Below are positions 44,280 through 52,275 of a DNA stretch of 64,000 bases, piece by piece. Within the stretch, counting starts at the first letter, position 1. Each line of letters starts with the position of its first letter. A program made the translations under genes and the position numbers. This DNA is from Bradyrhizobium lupini (GTDB lineage Bacteria; Pseudomonadota; Alphaproteobacteria; Rhizobiales; Xanthobacteraceae): positions 3,286,001-3,350,000 of the forward strand of contig NZ_CP162553.1 of NCBI RefSeq assembly GCF_040939785.1, written 5' to 3'. Below the pieces are notes generated by a model. That model did no database searches, was not told where the DNA came from, and was given only the letters and a program-made list of their open reading frames with translations.

Positions 44280-45014
44280 ATGACCCAAAGCCAGCACATC
44301 ATGATCGTCGACGACGAGGCCCCGGCCCGGGAGATGGTCGGCGATTACCTCAAGATGCACGGCTTCACCGTGACGCTGTGCGACGGCGGTAAGTCGTTGC
44401 GCACGGCGATCGACGGCAGCATGCCCGACCTCGTCGTGCTCGACCTCAACATGCCGGAGGAAGACGGGCTCTCGATCATCCGCGACCTCAAGAGCCGCAT
44501 CAACGTGCCGGTGATCATGCTGACGGCGACGGCAAGCCCGATCGACCGCGTCGTCGGCCTCGAGCTCGGCGCCGACGATTACGTGGCCAAGCCGTGCGAG
44601 CTGCGTGAGCTGATGGCACGCATCCGCTCGGTGCTGCGCCGGAGCGCGCCGGCGAAAGCCGTGGCGGACACGGCGGCTGCGAAATCGGACAAGGAGCAAT
44701 TGGTACGGTTCGGGACGAAGTGGCTCGATCTCGAAGCGCAGGCCTTGCGCGACGACGAGGGCAACGAGCATCCGCTGACCGCATCCGAGTTCGGGCTCTT
44801 GAAAGTGTTCGCGGCCAATCCGAAGCGCGTGCTGTCGCGCGAGCGCCTGCTGGAATTGGCCAATGCCCGCGACGCCGAAGCCTTCGACCGCGCCGTCGAC
44901 CTGCGCATCATGCGCATCCGCCGCAAGATCGAGCCCGATCCGGCAAAACCCGCCGTGATCCGCACCATCCGCGGCGGCGGCTATCTGTTCTCGCCGGCGG
45001 GCGAGAAGGCGTAG
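44280..45014 (+). CDS. OmpR/PhoB-family response regulator
   Basis: A 244-residue regulator with receiver residues Asp11-Asp12, acceptor Asp55 (LDLNMPEEDG), Thr82-Lys104 switch positions, and a C-terminal winged helix (ALRDDEGNEHPLTASEFGLL and RIMRIRRKIEPDP). It follows the hybrid kinase by 10 bases and is the DNA-binding output of the four-gene sensory locus. Confidence 0.88.
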   Translation: MTQSQHIMIVDDEAPAREMVGDYLKMHGFTVTLCDGGKSLRTAIDGSMPDLVVLDLNMPEEDGLSIIRDLKSRINVPVIMLTATASPIDRVVGLELGADDYVAKPCELRELMARIRSVLRRSAPAKAVADTAAAKSDKEQLVRFGTKWLDLEAQALRDDEGNEHPLTASEFGLLKVFAANPKRVLSRERLLELANARDAEAFDRAVDLRIMRIRRKIEPDPAKPAVIRTIRGGGYLFSPAGEKA

Positions 45015-45025
45015 CGCCTCCCATC

Positions 45026-45166
45026 GTCGTCCTGGCGAAGGCCAGGACCCATTACCCCAGGCAGAGATTGTGGCGCGAGGCTGGCAACCACGCGTTTCCG
45101 CAAAACGTCTCCCTGGGGTCATGGGTCATGGATCGGCGCTCGCTTTGCTCGCTTGTCCAGGACGAC
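45026..45166. repeat. Palindromic intergenic repeat, family B (copy 2)
   Basis: Starts GTCGTCCTGGCGAAGGCCAG and ends GCTTGTCCAGGACGAC; it shares the CAGGACCCATTACCCCAGG block with the copy at 2909. The right arm has diverged (inner GGCGCTCGCTTTGCTCGC). The remaining 45167-45425 holds the promoter region of the sigma-factor gene. Confidence 0.72.
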
Positions 45167-45296
45167 ACGGGAGTGCGAACGCAAAGGCCCGAAATACGTT
45201 CCCGGCGCATCCGCTCGCTGCCTAATCCCATCCCCGTATTTTCCGTACATTGAAATTACACGCTTTTTTGCCCCGAATGTTTCGTCGCGGCTAATT

Positions 45297-45309
45297 CGAC
45301 GAAACAATT
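45297..45309 (+). promoter_or_regulatory. 13-base word repeated on both sides of the sigma-factor gene (upstream copy)
   Basis: CGACGAAACAATT occurs here, 117 bases before the sigma-factor start, and again at 46105-46117 after its stop. It could be part of a promoter recognised by the sigma factor. The shared word is a direct observation; the role is a guess. Confidence 0.35.
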
Positions 45310-45425
45310 TGTCGGCGCACGAAACCATTTTCCGCTTTTCGTGCAGACGTCCCGAAACGTTGGCTCATTAACACTTTGGTCCAAGGAAACGCCGCTCGGT
45401 TGCGGCGCTACGGGGAGCCAAGTCA

Positions 45426-46037
45426 ATGCCGAACGTCATCGCCATCAACGCCCAAGCCAGCCAGAGCATCATTGCCGCTCAGGCGACCTCGGACGACATG
45501 CTTCTCGAAAGCATTGCCGACGGCAACCGGACGTCCATGCACATCCTTTATTGCCGGCACAATGTGCGCGTCTACCGCTTCATCCTGCGGATCGTGCGCG
45601 ACGCGACCACGGCGGAAGACCTGGTCAGCCAGGTGTTTCTGGACGTGTGGCGGACCGCCGGCCAATTCCAGGGCCGCTCGCAGGTTTCGACCTGGCTGCT
45701 CTCGATCGCTCGCTTCAAGGCGCTGACTGCGATGCGCCAGCGCCGCTTCGAGGATATCGACCAGGAAGACGTGCGCCAGATCGCCGATGGTTGCGACACG
45801 CCGGAGACCTCGCTCGACCGCAGCGACACCAGCGCCATCCTGCGCGCCTGCGTTCAGAAGCTGTCGCCCGCGCATCGTGAGATCATCACGCTGGTCTACT
45901 ACCATGAGAAGTCGGTGGAGGAGGTCGGACAGATCATCGGCATCCCGCAGAGCACGGTGAAGACCCGGATGTTCTACGCCCGCAAGCAACTGGCCGAATT
46001 GCTTAAGGGCTGTGGCGTCGAGCGCTTCGCCGCCTGA
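45426..46037 (+). CDS. ECF-type RNA polymerase sigma factor
   Basis: A 203-residue sigma factor with region 2 (YRFILRIVRDATTAEDLVSQVFLDVW) and region 4 (LSPAHREIITLVYYHEKSVEEVGQIIGIPQSTVKTRM). No anti-sigma factor gene follows, in contrast to many ECF pairs. A CcdA and thioredoxin pair lies downstream after a terminator, so control of those genes is possible but not shown. Confidence 0.86.
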   Translation: MPNVIAINAQASQSIIAAQATSDDMLLESIADGNRTSMHILYCRHNVRVYRFILRIVRDATTAEDLVSQVFLDVWRTAGQFQGRSQVSTWLLSIARFKALTAMRQRRFEDIDQEDVRQIADGCDTPETSLDRSDTSAILRACVQKLSPAHREIITLVYYHEKSVEEVGQIIGIPQSTVKTRMFYARKQLAELLKGCGVERFAA

Positions 46038-46104
46038 AGTTCAGATATTTCAATGGGATAGGACACAAGTTTAAACCCTACCCCGGACACGGAAGTGTTA
46101 CCGC

Positions 46105-46231
46105 CGACGAAACAATTGAAACAAAGCACAACATCAGGCGGAAAAACTTCCCTCCTATAAAGCTCACATACGGTTTCGTTAAACCTCCCAAGACCTCCAG
46201 CGACCCGGACGGGATGCCCCCCTCCGGGTCG
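46105..46231 (+). ncRNA. Candidate small RNA between the sigma factor and ccdA
   Basis: No reading frame fits, but the stretch begins with the second CGACGAAACAATT (46105-46117) and ends in a strong terminator. The part between has four CCTCC-type words (TTCCCTCC, AACCTCCC, GACCTCC, CCCCTCC), like anti-Shine-Dalgarno loops of some alphaproteobacterial small RNAs. An alternative is simply the 3' untranslated region of the sigma-factor mRNA. Confidence 0.3.
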
Positions 46232-46236
46232 TTTTG
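46201..46236 (+). terminator. Rho-independent terminator
   Basis: Stem CGACCCGGA (46201-46209) pairs fully with TCCGGGTCG (46223-46231), 13-base loop, followed by TTTTG. It ends transcription coming from the sigma-factor side before ccdA. Confidence 0.75.
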
Positions 46237-46347
46237 TGTTTGGGGCACCGCTGCGGCAGCAGCACTCCCGTCACGAAGGCGTGACGCGGCGTAACGACTG
46301 CCTCTCTCATCCCGAACTGCCCTCGTGACCCTCTCCACGAGTGCCCC

Positions 46348-47046
46348 ATGCTCGAACTTCTCTTCGCTGCCCTCGCCGGCATCCTCACCATCGCCGCGCC
46401 GTGCACGCTGCCGATGCTGCCGATCCTGCTCGGCGCCTCAATCGGCCGCAGCTCGCATCTTCGTCCGGCGATGATCGCGCTCGGCTTCGTCATCTCGTTC
46501 TCCGCGACCGCGCTGCTGCTCGGCGCCATCACGCGGCTGTTTAATTTCGATCCGAACGTGCTGCGCGAAGCGGCCTCGATCCTGCTGCTCGGCTTCGGCC
46601 TGTTGATGCTGTGGCCGGCACCGTTCGAATGGCTGTCGATCCGGCTCAACGGCTGGCTCGATCTCGGCAACTCCAGCGCCACGCAGCGCGAGGGCGCACT
46701 CGGCGGGCTCGTGCTCGGCACCACGCTCGGCCTGGTCTGGACGCCCTGTGCCGGCCCGGTGCTCGGCTCGATCCTGACGCTGGTCGCAACCACTGAGAAT
46801 GCGAGCTGGGCCGGCACGCTGCTGATCGCCTACGCCATCGGTGCGGCCATTCCCATGCTGGCGATCGCCTATGGCGGGCAAGCCGCCACCACGCGGGTGC
46901 GCAGTCTCGCGCGCATCTCGCCGCGGCTGCAGCAGGGCTTTGGCGTCGTCGTGATCGGCTTCGCGCTCGCCGCCTATTTCCAATACGACACGCTGATCGT
47001 GGCGTGGCTCACCGGCTTCTATCCCACCGGCCAGATCGGCCTGTGA
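46348..47046 (+). CDS. ccdA: CcdA/DsbD-type thiol-disulfide transmembrane transporter
   Basis: A 232-residue inner-membrane protein with six hydrophobic segments and the two redox cysteines in the family motifs APCTLPMLP (Cys19) and WTPCAGP (Cys134). It moves reducing equivalents from cytoplasmic thioredoxin to periplasmic partners, here most simply the thioredoxin-like protein encoded 31 bases downstream. Confidence 0.82.
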   Translation: MLELLFAALAGILTIAAPCTLPMLPILLGASIGRSSHLRPAMIALGFVISFSATALLLGAITRLFNFDPNVLREAASILLLGFGLLMLWPAPFEWLSIRLNGWLDLGNSSATQREGALGGLVLGTTLGLVWTPCAGPVLGSILTLVATTENASWAGTLLIAYAIGAAIPMLAIAYGGQAATTRVRSLARISPRLQQGFGVVVIGFALAAYFQYDTLIVAWLTGFYPTGQIGL

Positions 47047-47077
47047 TCATCCCTCAGCTTCACCGGAGGATCTTTCC

Positions 47078-47641
47078 ATGACTTTCAAACTGCTCGCCGT
47101 CTCCGCCGCACTGATCGGCATCGCCGTAACAGGCGCCGTCATCCCCGGCATCTGCGACGAGGCCGCGCGCGCCGTCCCTGTCGTCACCGCGGCCGCCAGC
47201 CAGGACACCGCGCCCGACTTCGCCGGCATCAACAACTGGTTCAACTCGAAGCCGCTTAATATCGCCGATCTCCGCGGCAAGGTCGTGCTGGTGGACTTCT
47301 GGACCTATGGCTGCGTCAACTGCGTCAACACGCTGCCGCACGTCACCGATCTCTATGCCAAGTACAAGGACAAGGGCCTCGTCGTGGTCGGCGTGCACAC
47401 GCCGGAGTTCCCGTTCGAGCGCTCGGCCTCCAATGTGCAGGCGGCGCTGAAGCGCCACGGCATCACCTATCCGGTGGCGCAGGACAATGATTCCAGGACC
47501 TGGAACGCTTACCGCAACCGATATTGGCCGGCGCAGTACATCATCGACCAGAACGGCAAGATCGTATTCCAGCACGAGGGCGAAGGCCGTTATGACGAGA
47601 TCGACCGCACCGTGGCAAAGCTGCTGAACGCCAATAGCTGA
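47078..47641 (+). CDS. Periplasmic thioredoxin-like protein (TlpA/DipZ-type)
   Basis: A 187-residue protein with an N-terminal signal or membrane anchor (residues 5-24) and a thioredoxin domain with active site Cys79-Val-Asn-Cys82 (WTYGCVNCVNTLP). The WTYxCxNC form and the VGVHTPEFPFE segment are typical of DipZ C-terminal domains; with CcdA upstream this is a split DipZ-like system. It probably reduces periplasmic disulfides. Confidence 0.83.
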   Translation: MTFKLLAVSAALIGIAVTGAVIPGICDEAARAVPVVTAAASQDTAPDFAGINNWFNSKPLNIADLRGKVVLVDFWTYGCVNCVNTLPHVTDLYAKYKDKGLVVVGVHTPEFPFERSASNVQAALKRHGITYPVAQDNDSRTWNAYRNRYWPAQYIIDQNGKIVFQHEGEGRYDEIDRTVAKLLNANS

Positions 47642-47725
47642 CGCCCGGCACGGGTCGCGCCCTTGTTGCTTGACTCCACGGACCCGTCCGTGGAGTTTCG
47701 CGGGCCACGTAATCAGCCGCCCGCG

Positions 47726-48700
47726 ATGGACGACGCCACCAACAGCACCGACATTCGCCTTCGCGAGGGCGCCTCGATTGCGCAGCGGCTGGTCATGTCC
47801 GGCTTTGCGGCTGCCGTTGCGCTGTGCTTCACGCCGGGCCTGTTCACGCACGACACTCTGGAGGTAATCATCTCCGTGGTCGCGCTGCTCGTGGGAGCGG
47901 CGTTCGTCGGCATCATCATGCTGGCGCCGGCGGTGGTGTGGATCATCACGCCGGACGAGATCTTGATCGGCGAGCAGCGCCCGTTCGGAAAACTGCGGAC
48001 GCGGATCGTCGCCAAGGACGACATCAGGGGATTGCAGGTTCCCGGCAGCAAGAGGGCGAAAGCCCGCTTCCAGCTCGCCTTCACCTTGGCCTCCGGTGAG
48101 CGCCTGACATCGCCGCCGATCGCCGATGTCACCCATGTGCACGACACGGTGGCGCGGATCGCCGCGCAATTCGACGTCCCCGACGTCGAGGCTCCGGTCA
48201 ATCCGCTCGATGCCAGCAATCCCGAGATGCGTCTCGGCGACCCCCTCGAGCCGTTCTCGAAGAGAGACATCAGGATCGTCGCACTGATCGTCGTCGCATT
48301 GTGCGCCGTTCCCTACGCCTACAGGCTCTGGCGTGGCCTGTCGCCCGGGTCGGTCGACATCGTGCTGCTGCCCGTCGGCGCGCTCGCCGCTTTCGGCGTT
48401 TCCCGATATGCCAACCTTGTGACCGGCGCGTTCTGGATCATCCGCCAGGGCGATATCCGGGTCGAACGCCTGTGGGGCGACGGCACGTTGCGCGCCGACC
48501 ACATCGAAGGGCGCGACGTCAAGACGATCACGGTCGAGCGCCGCGGCCGCTCCGAGGACGAGCACTGCATCGTCGTGATCCGATTGCAGTCCGGACAACG
48601 GTTTCGCAGCCCTCGCATCGGTTCGAGGCCTGAGGCCCGGGCCGTGGGGACGGAGATCGTCCGGCGGCTCGGGATCGCGCCGGAGAATAACCAGATCTGA
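47726..48700 (+). CDS. Membrane protein of unknown function
   Basis: A 324-residue protein with two pairs of membrane segments (about 21-75 and 180-220) and two related soluble parts (about 80-140 and 230-320), each resembling a PH-like domain (the second RVERLWGDGTLRADHIEGRDV, the first LIGEQRPFGKLRTRIVAKDDI). This suggests an internal duplication. ATG 47726 is used; an upstream TTG at 47663 is possible. Function unknown. Confidence 0.65.
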   Translation: MDDATNSTDIRLREGASIAQRLVMSGFAAAVALCFTPGLFTHDTLEVIISVVALLVGAAFVGIIMLAPAVVWIITPDEILIGEQRPFGKLRTRIVAKDDIRGLQVPGSKRAKARFQLAFTLASGERLTSPPIADVTHVHDTVARIAAQFDVPDVEAPVNPLDASNPEMRLGDPLEPFSKRDIRIVALIVVALCAVPYAYRLWRGLSPGSVDIVLLPVGALAAFGVSRYANLVTGAFWIIRQGDIRVERLWGDGTLRADHIEGRDVKTITVERRGRSEDEHCIVVIRLQSGQRFRSPRIGSRPEARAVGTEIVRRLGIAPENNQI

Positions 48701-48720
48701 TATCGCGCTGCTTCCACATC

Positions 48721-48805
48721 GTCATGGCCGGGCTTGTCCCGGCCGTCCACGTCTTTTACCGCCAGTGCTAAGAACGTGGATGCCCGGGACAAGCCCGGGC
48801 ATGAC
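48721..48805. repeat. Palindromic intergenic repeat, family A (copy 2)
   Basis: Same element as at 37818 but inverted: the GGCCGGG arm comes first and the CCCGGG arm last (ATGCCCGGGACAAGCCCGGG). Bases 48806-49021, up to the transpeptidase gene, show no gene. Confidence 0.85.
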
Positions 48806-49021
48806 GGGGTTTGTGAATGCAAATTTGGTCGCCCACCCTAGGCGACGCCATGGCCACTGCTTTTCGCGCCATCCCCCGTTTGTGGCATTGCGCGCGGTCC
48901 GTCAAAAAACCAAAGCATTCTCGTGACATATGGTCTAAGGGTGCCTTGAACTTGCCATGAAGATGGCCCTGAGATTTGATGGTTCCAGATGATTTGGCTT
49001 TGGCCGCGGGGAGAGCTTGAA

Positions 49022-49615
49022 ATGACGGATTTTCGTCGCCTGACCGGGATGTTTGTGGCTGCGATCGGCCTGATCCTGTCCGCGCCCCACGCCTACGCCC
49101 AGCAGCCCGACCGCGGCGACGAGCCGGGCCTGGTCGCCGACGATGCCTATGAACTCGATCCGGAATGGCAGAAGCAGGTCGTCTACTTCCGCACCACCGA
49201 AGCGCCCGGCACCCTCATCATCTCGACCGCCGAACGGCATCTCTATCTGGTGCAGCCTGGCGGTCGTGCGATCCGCTACGGCATCGGCGTCGGCCGCGAC
49301 GGTTTTCAGTGGCAGGGTCTGGTGAACATCACCAACAAGAAGGAGTGGCCGGACTGGACGCCGCCGCCGGAGATGATCCAGCGCCAGCCTTATCTGCCGC
49401 GCTTCATGGCCGGCGGCCCCGGTAATCCGCTCGGTGCGCGCGCCATGTATCTGGGCACCACGGTCTACCGCATCCACGGCACCAACCGGCCCGACACGAT
49501 CGGCACCAAGGTCTCCTCCGGCTGCTTCCGGCTCGTCAACCGCGACGTCGCCGATCTCTACGATCGCGTCCCTGTCGGCACCAAGGTCGTCATCCGGCAG
49601 AAGCCCGAGCTCTGA
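49022..49615 (+). CDS. L,D-transpeptidase (YkuD family)
   Basis: A 197-residue periplasmic enzyme with a Sec signal cleaved after AYA. The catalytic motif is visible as His152 (YRIHGTN) and Cys168 (VSSGCFR). It would crosslink peptidoglycan or attach proteins to it. ATG 49022 is chosen so that the signal peptide is normal; the frame is open from 48989. Confidence 0.86.
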   Translation: MTDFRRLTGMFVAAIGLILSAPHAYAQQPDRGDEPGLVADDAYELDPEWQKQVVYFRTTEAPGTLIISTAERHLYLVQPGGRAIRYGIGVGRDGFQWQGLVNITNKKEWPDWTPPPEMIQRQPYLPRFMAGGPGNPLGARAMYLGTTVYRIHGTNRPDTIGTKVSSGCFRLVNRDVADLYDRVPVGTKVVIRQKPEL

Positions 49616-49671
49616 TCTGATCTCCTCGCCTTAGCGAATATTCCTTTTCCCGATTATTTCGAGAGAGCAAC

Positions 49672-50712
49672 ATGATGCGCACTTTTCGTGGCGGCCTGCT
49701 GATCGGGCTCGCAGTCGCCGTGCTGGTCGCCGTCCTGGCCATCATCTATGAATTCTACGACACCCGCACCCTGAAGCGCACCGTACGCCGCGGAGAGGTG
49801 CTGTGCGGCGTCAACAAGGGCCTGCCGGGCTTCTCGATCCCCGACGACAAGGGCAACTGGACCGGCTTCGACGTCGATTTCTGCCGCGCGGTGGCCTCCG
49901 CGATCTTCAACGACCCGAGCAAGGCGAAATTCGTCGCGCTCGATGCCAACGAGCGCTTCAAGGAATTGCAGAGCCGGAAAGTGGACATCCTCTCGCGCAA
50001 CTCGACCTGGAGCATGGCGCGCGAGCTCGACTACGATCTCTATTTCCCCGCGGTCGCCTATTACGACGGCGCAGGCTTCATGCTGCCGCGCGCGCGCAAC
50101 AAGGAAACCGCGCTGGACCTGACCGGGAGCAAGGTCTGCGTCCAGACCGGGACCACCACGGCGCTCAATGTCGCGGATTACTTCCGTGCCAACAACATGA
50201 AGTATGAAGAGGTGAAGTTCGACAAGCTGGACGACGTGGTGAAGGCCTACGACACCGGCAAATGCGACACGCTCTCCGCCGACGTCTCCCAGCTCTACGC
50301 GCTGAGGATCAACCTGTCGAAGCCCGGCGACAGCATGATCCTGCCGGACATGATCTCCAAGGAGCCGCTCGCCCCCGTCGTGCGCCAGCGCGACGACGAC
50401 TGGATGATGATCGTGAAGTGGACGCTGTACGCGATGATCAACGCCGAGGAGCTCGGCGTCTCCTCGGAGAACATCGACGAGGCCCTGAAGTCGAAGAAGC
50501 CGGAAGTGATGCGGCTGGTCGGCACCGAGGGCAATTACGGCGAGCAGCTCGGCCTGACCAAGGATTGGGTGGTCCGCATCATCCGCCACGTCGGCAATTA
50601 CGGCGAGATGTACGAGCGCAACATCGGCGAGAAGTCGAAGCTGAAGATCCCGCGCGGCATGAACCAGCTGTGGAATGCGGGCGGCGTGCAGTACGCGCCG
50701 CCGGTGCGGTAA
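49672..50712 (+). CDS. Amino-acid binding protein, AapJ-like, with an N-terminal membrane anchor
   Basis: A 346-residue SBP family 3 protein similar to AapJ of the general L-amino-acid transporter (VLCGVNKGLPGFS, CVQTGTTTALN, CDTLSADVSQLYALR). Its N-terminus has a hydrophobic segment (residues 8-26) followed by YEFYDTRTLKRTVRRG without a convincing cleavage site, so it may stay anchored in the inner membrane. The aapQMP genes are not adjacent. Confidence 0.82.
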   Translation: MMRTFRGGLLIGLAVAVLVAVLAIIYEFYDTRTLKRTVRRGEVLCGVNKGLPGFSIPDDKGNWTGFDVDFCRAVASAIFNDPSKAKFVALDANERFKELQSRKVDILSRNSTWSMARELDYDLYFPAVAYYDGAGFMLPRARNKETALDLTGSKVCVQTGTTTALNVADYFRANNMKYEEVKFDKLDDVVKAYDTGKCDTLSADVSQLYALRINLSKPGDSMILPDMISKEPLAPVVRQRDDDWMMIVKWTLYAMINAEELGVSSENIDEALKSKKPEVMRLVGTEGNYGEQLGLTKDWVVRIIRHVGNYGEMYERNIGEKSKLKIPRGMNQLWNAGGVQYAPPVR

Positions 50713-50727
50713 GGCGCTCTATCCGCC

Positions 50728-50812
50728 GTCATTGCGAGGAGCGCAGCGACGAAGCAATCCAGAGTCGCTCCTCGGTGACAGACTGGATTGCTTCGCTGCG
50801 CTCGCAATGACG
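50728..50812. repeat. Palindromic intergenic repeat, family D
   Basis: GTCATTGCGAGGAGCGCAGC..GAAGCAATCC at the left and GGATTGCTTCG..GCGCTCGCAATGAC at the right, a near-perfect 85-bp hairpin. This type is widespread in alphaproteobacteria. Single copy in the window. Confidence 0.8.
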
Positions 50813-50845
50813 AGCTTGGGGCAGGCGCTTTCCACTCTCTCAACT

Positions 50846-50963
50846 GTCATCGCCCGGCTTGACGGGCGATCCAGTACTCCGAGACATCAATCGCATACTG
50901 AGGGGCCGCGGCGTACTGGATCGCCCGCCCCAGTGCGCAATTGCGCACAAGGTGGGCGATGAC
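50846..50963. repeat. Palindromic intergenic repeat, family E (copy 2)
   Basis: GTCATCGCCC..GGGCGATCCAGTACTCC at the left and GCGTACTGGATCGCCC..GGGCGATGAC at the right. Related to 663-762 through the CCAGTA/TACTGG core. It lies next to family D, giving two hairpins in tandem at the end of the binding-protein gene. Confidence 0.7.
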
Positions 50964-50988
50964 ACCCAATGCGACGCGACGGTGCGCC

Positions 50989-52127
50989 TCAATACCCCCG
51001 CGCCCTTGCCAGCTGCTCGGTGTGGTAATTGGCGTCGCCGAACAATTCCTCGCACACGCGCGCGCGCTTCATGAAGAAGCCGATGTCGAACTGGTCGGTC
51101 ATGCCCATGCCGCCATGCATCTGCACGCCTTCCTGCACCGCGCGCGTGGCGGTGGTGCCGGCGCGGGCTTTCGCCACTGCGACGGCTGACGCCGCCTTGG
51201 CGACGTCCGTATCGAGCGCTTGCAGCGCCTTCATCACGGCGGCGCGGGTGATCTCGATATCGACATAGAGTTCGGCGGCGCGGTGCTGCAGCGCCTGGAA
51301 TTCGCCGATCAGCTTGCCGAACTGCTTGCGGCTCTTCAGGTACTCGACGGTACGGTTGAACACCTCTTCGCTCAGACCCACCATTTCGGAGGCCACTGCG
51401 CCCCGCCCGATATCGAGCACGCCGTGGAGCAAGCCGGCTCCTGGTCGACTTCGCCGAGCACGCTGTCGGCATCGACCTCGACATTGGCAAGCTCGATCCG
51501 CGCCGCATTGTGCGCGTCGACCATGATGGTGCGCTCGATCGCAACGCCCTTGGCCTTGGGGTTGACCAGGAACAGCGTCAGCCCCTCGCGCTCGCCGGCC
51601 GAACCCGCCGTACGCGCAGCGACGATGAGGAGATCGGCAACGTGACCGTCGACCACCAGCGCCTTGGCGCCGGAGAGTTTAAAGCCGTTGCCGGCGCGCA
51701 CGGCCTGGAGGCAGGTCTGAAGCGGGCGGTGTTTTGCGCCCTCGTCGATCGCGAGCGTCGCGAGCAGGGAGCCGTTGGAAATCTTCGGCAGATACTCCGA
51801 CTTCTGCGCGGCATTGCCGCCACGGTTCAGTGCCGAGGCCGCGACCACGCTGGTTGCGAGGAAGGGCGAGGGCATCAGCGTGCGGCCGATCTCCTCCATC
51901 ACCACCCCGGCCTCGACATAGCCGAGGCCGCTGCCGCCGAACTCTTCCGGCACCAGCAAGCCGGCAAAACCCATCTCGGCGAAGGAATGCCAAAACTCCC
52001 TGGAGAAGCCGATGGGGTCTTTGCTATCGCGCAGATGCCGCAAATGCGACACCGGCGCCTTGTCGCTGATCAGCCCGCGCGCGCTGTCGCGGAGCATCGA
52101 TTGTTCTTCGGTGAGGACGAGGGCCAT
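50989..52127 (-). pseudogene. Acyl-CoA dehydrogenase (small-subunit type), frameshifted
   Basis: N-terminal part (MALVLTEEQSMLRDSARGL ... ANVEVDADSVLGEVDQ) and C-terminal part (LLHGVLDIGRGAVASEMVGL ... HTEQLARARGY) lie in different frames. Adding one G in the GG at 51440-51441 restores EVDQGAGLLHGVLD. The C-terminal half has EGVQMHGGMGMTDQFDIGFF, where family members carry FAD/CoA contacts. Members oxidise acyl-CoA using FAD. It follows the other dehydrogenase gene on the same strand, like the PimD/PimC subunit pairs. Likely a sequencing indel. Confidence 0.84.
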
Positions 52128-52169
52128 GTGCAATGTCTCTAACGTCTGGCGGAATGCATGTCTGTTGTT

Positions 52170-52268
52170 GTCATTCCGGGGCACGCGAAGCGTGAACCCG
52201 GAATTTCGAGGTTCTCAGGTGCGCAACCGCGCACCTTAGTTCGGTCCTGCGGACCGCCCCGGAACGAC
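52170..52268. repeat. Palindromic intergenic repeat, family F
   Basis: GTCATTCCGGGGCACGCGAA at the left and CGGTCCTGCGGACCGCCCCG..GAACGAC at the right, with a GGTGCGCAACCGCGCACC hairpin inside. It lies between the two dehydrogenase genes. Confidence 0.7.
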
Positions 52269-52275
52269 GCTGGGG

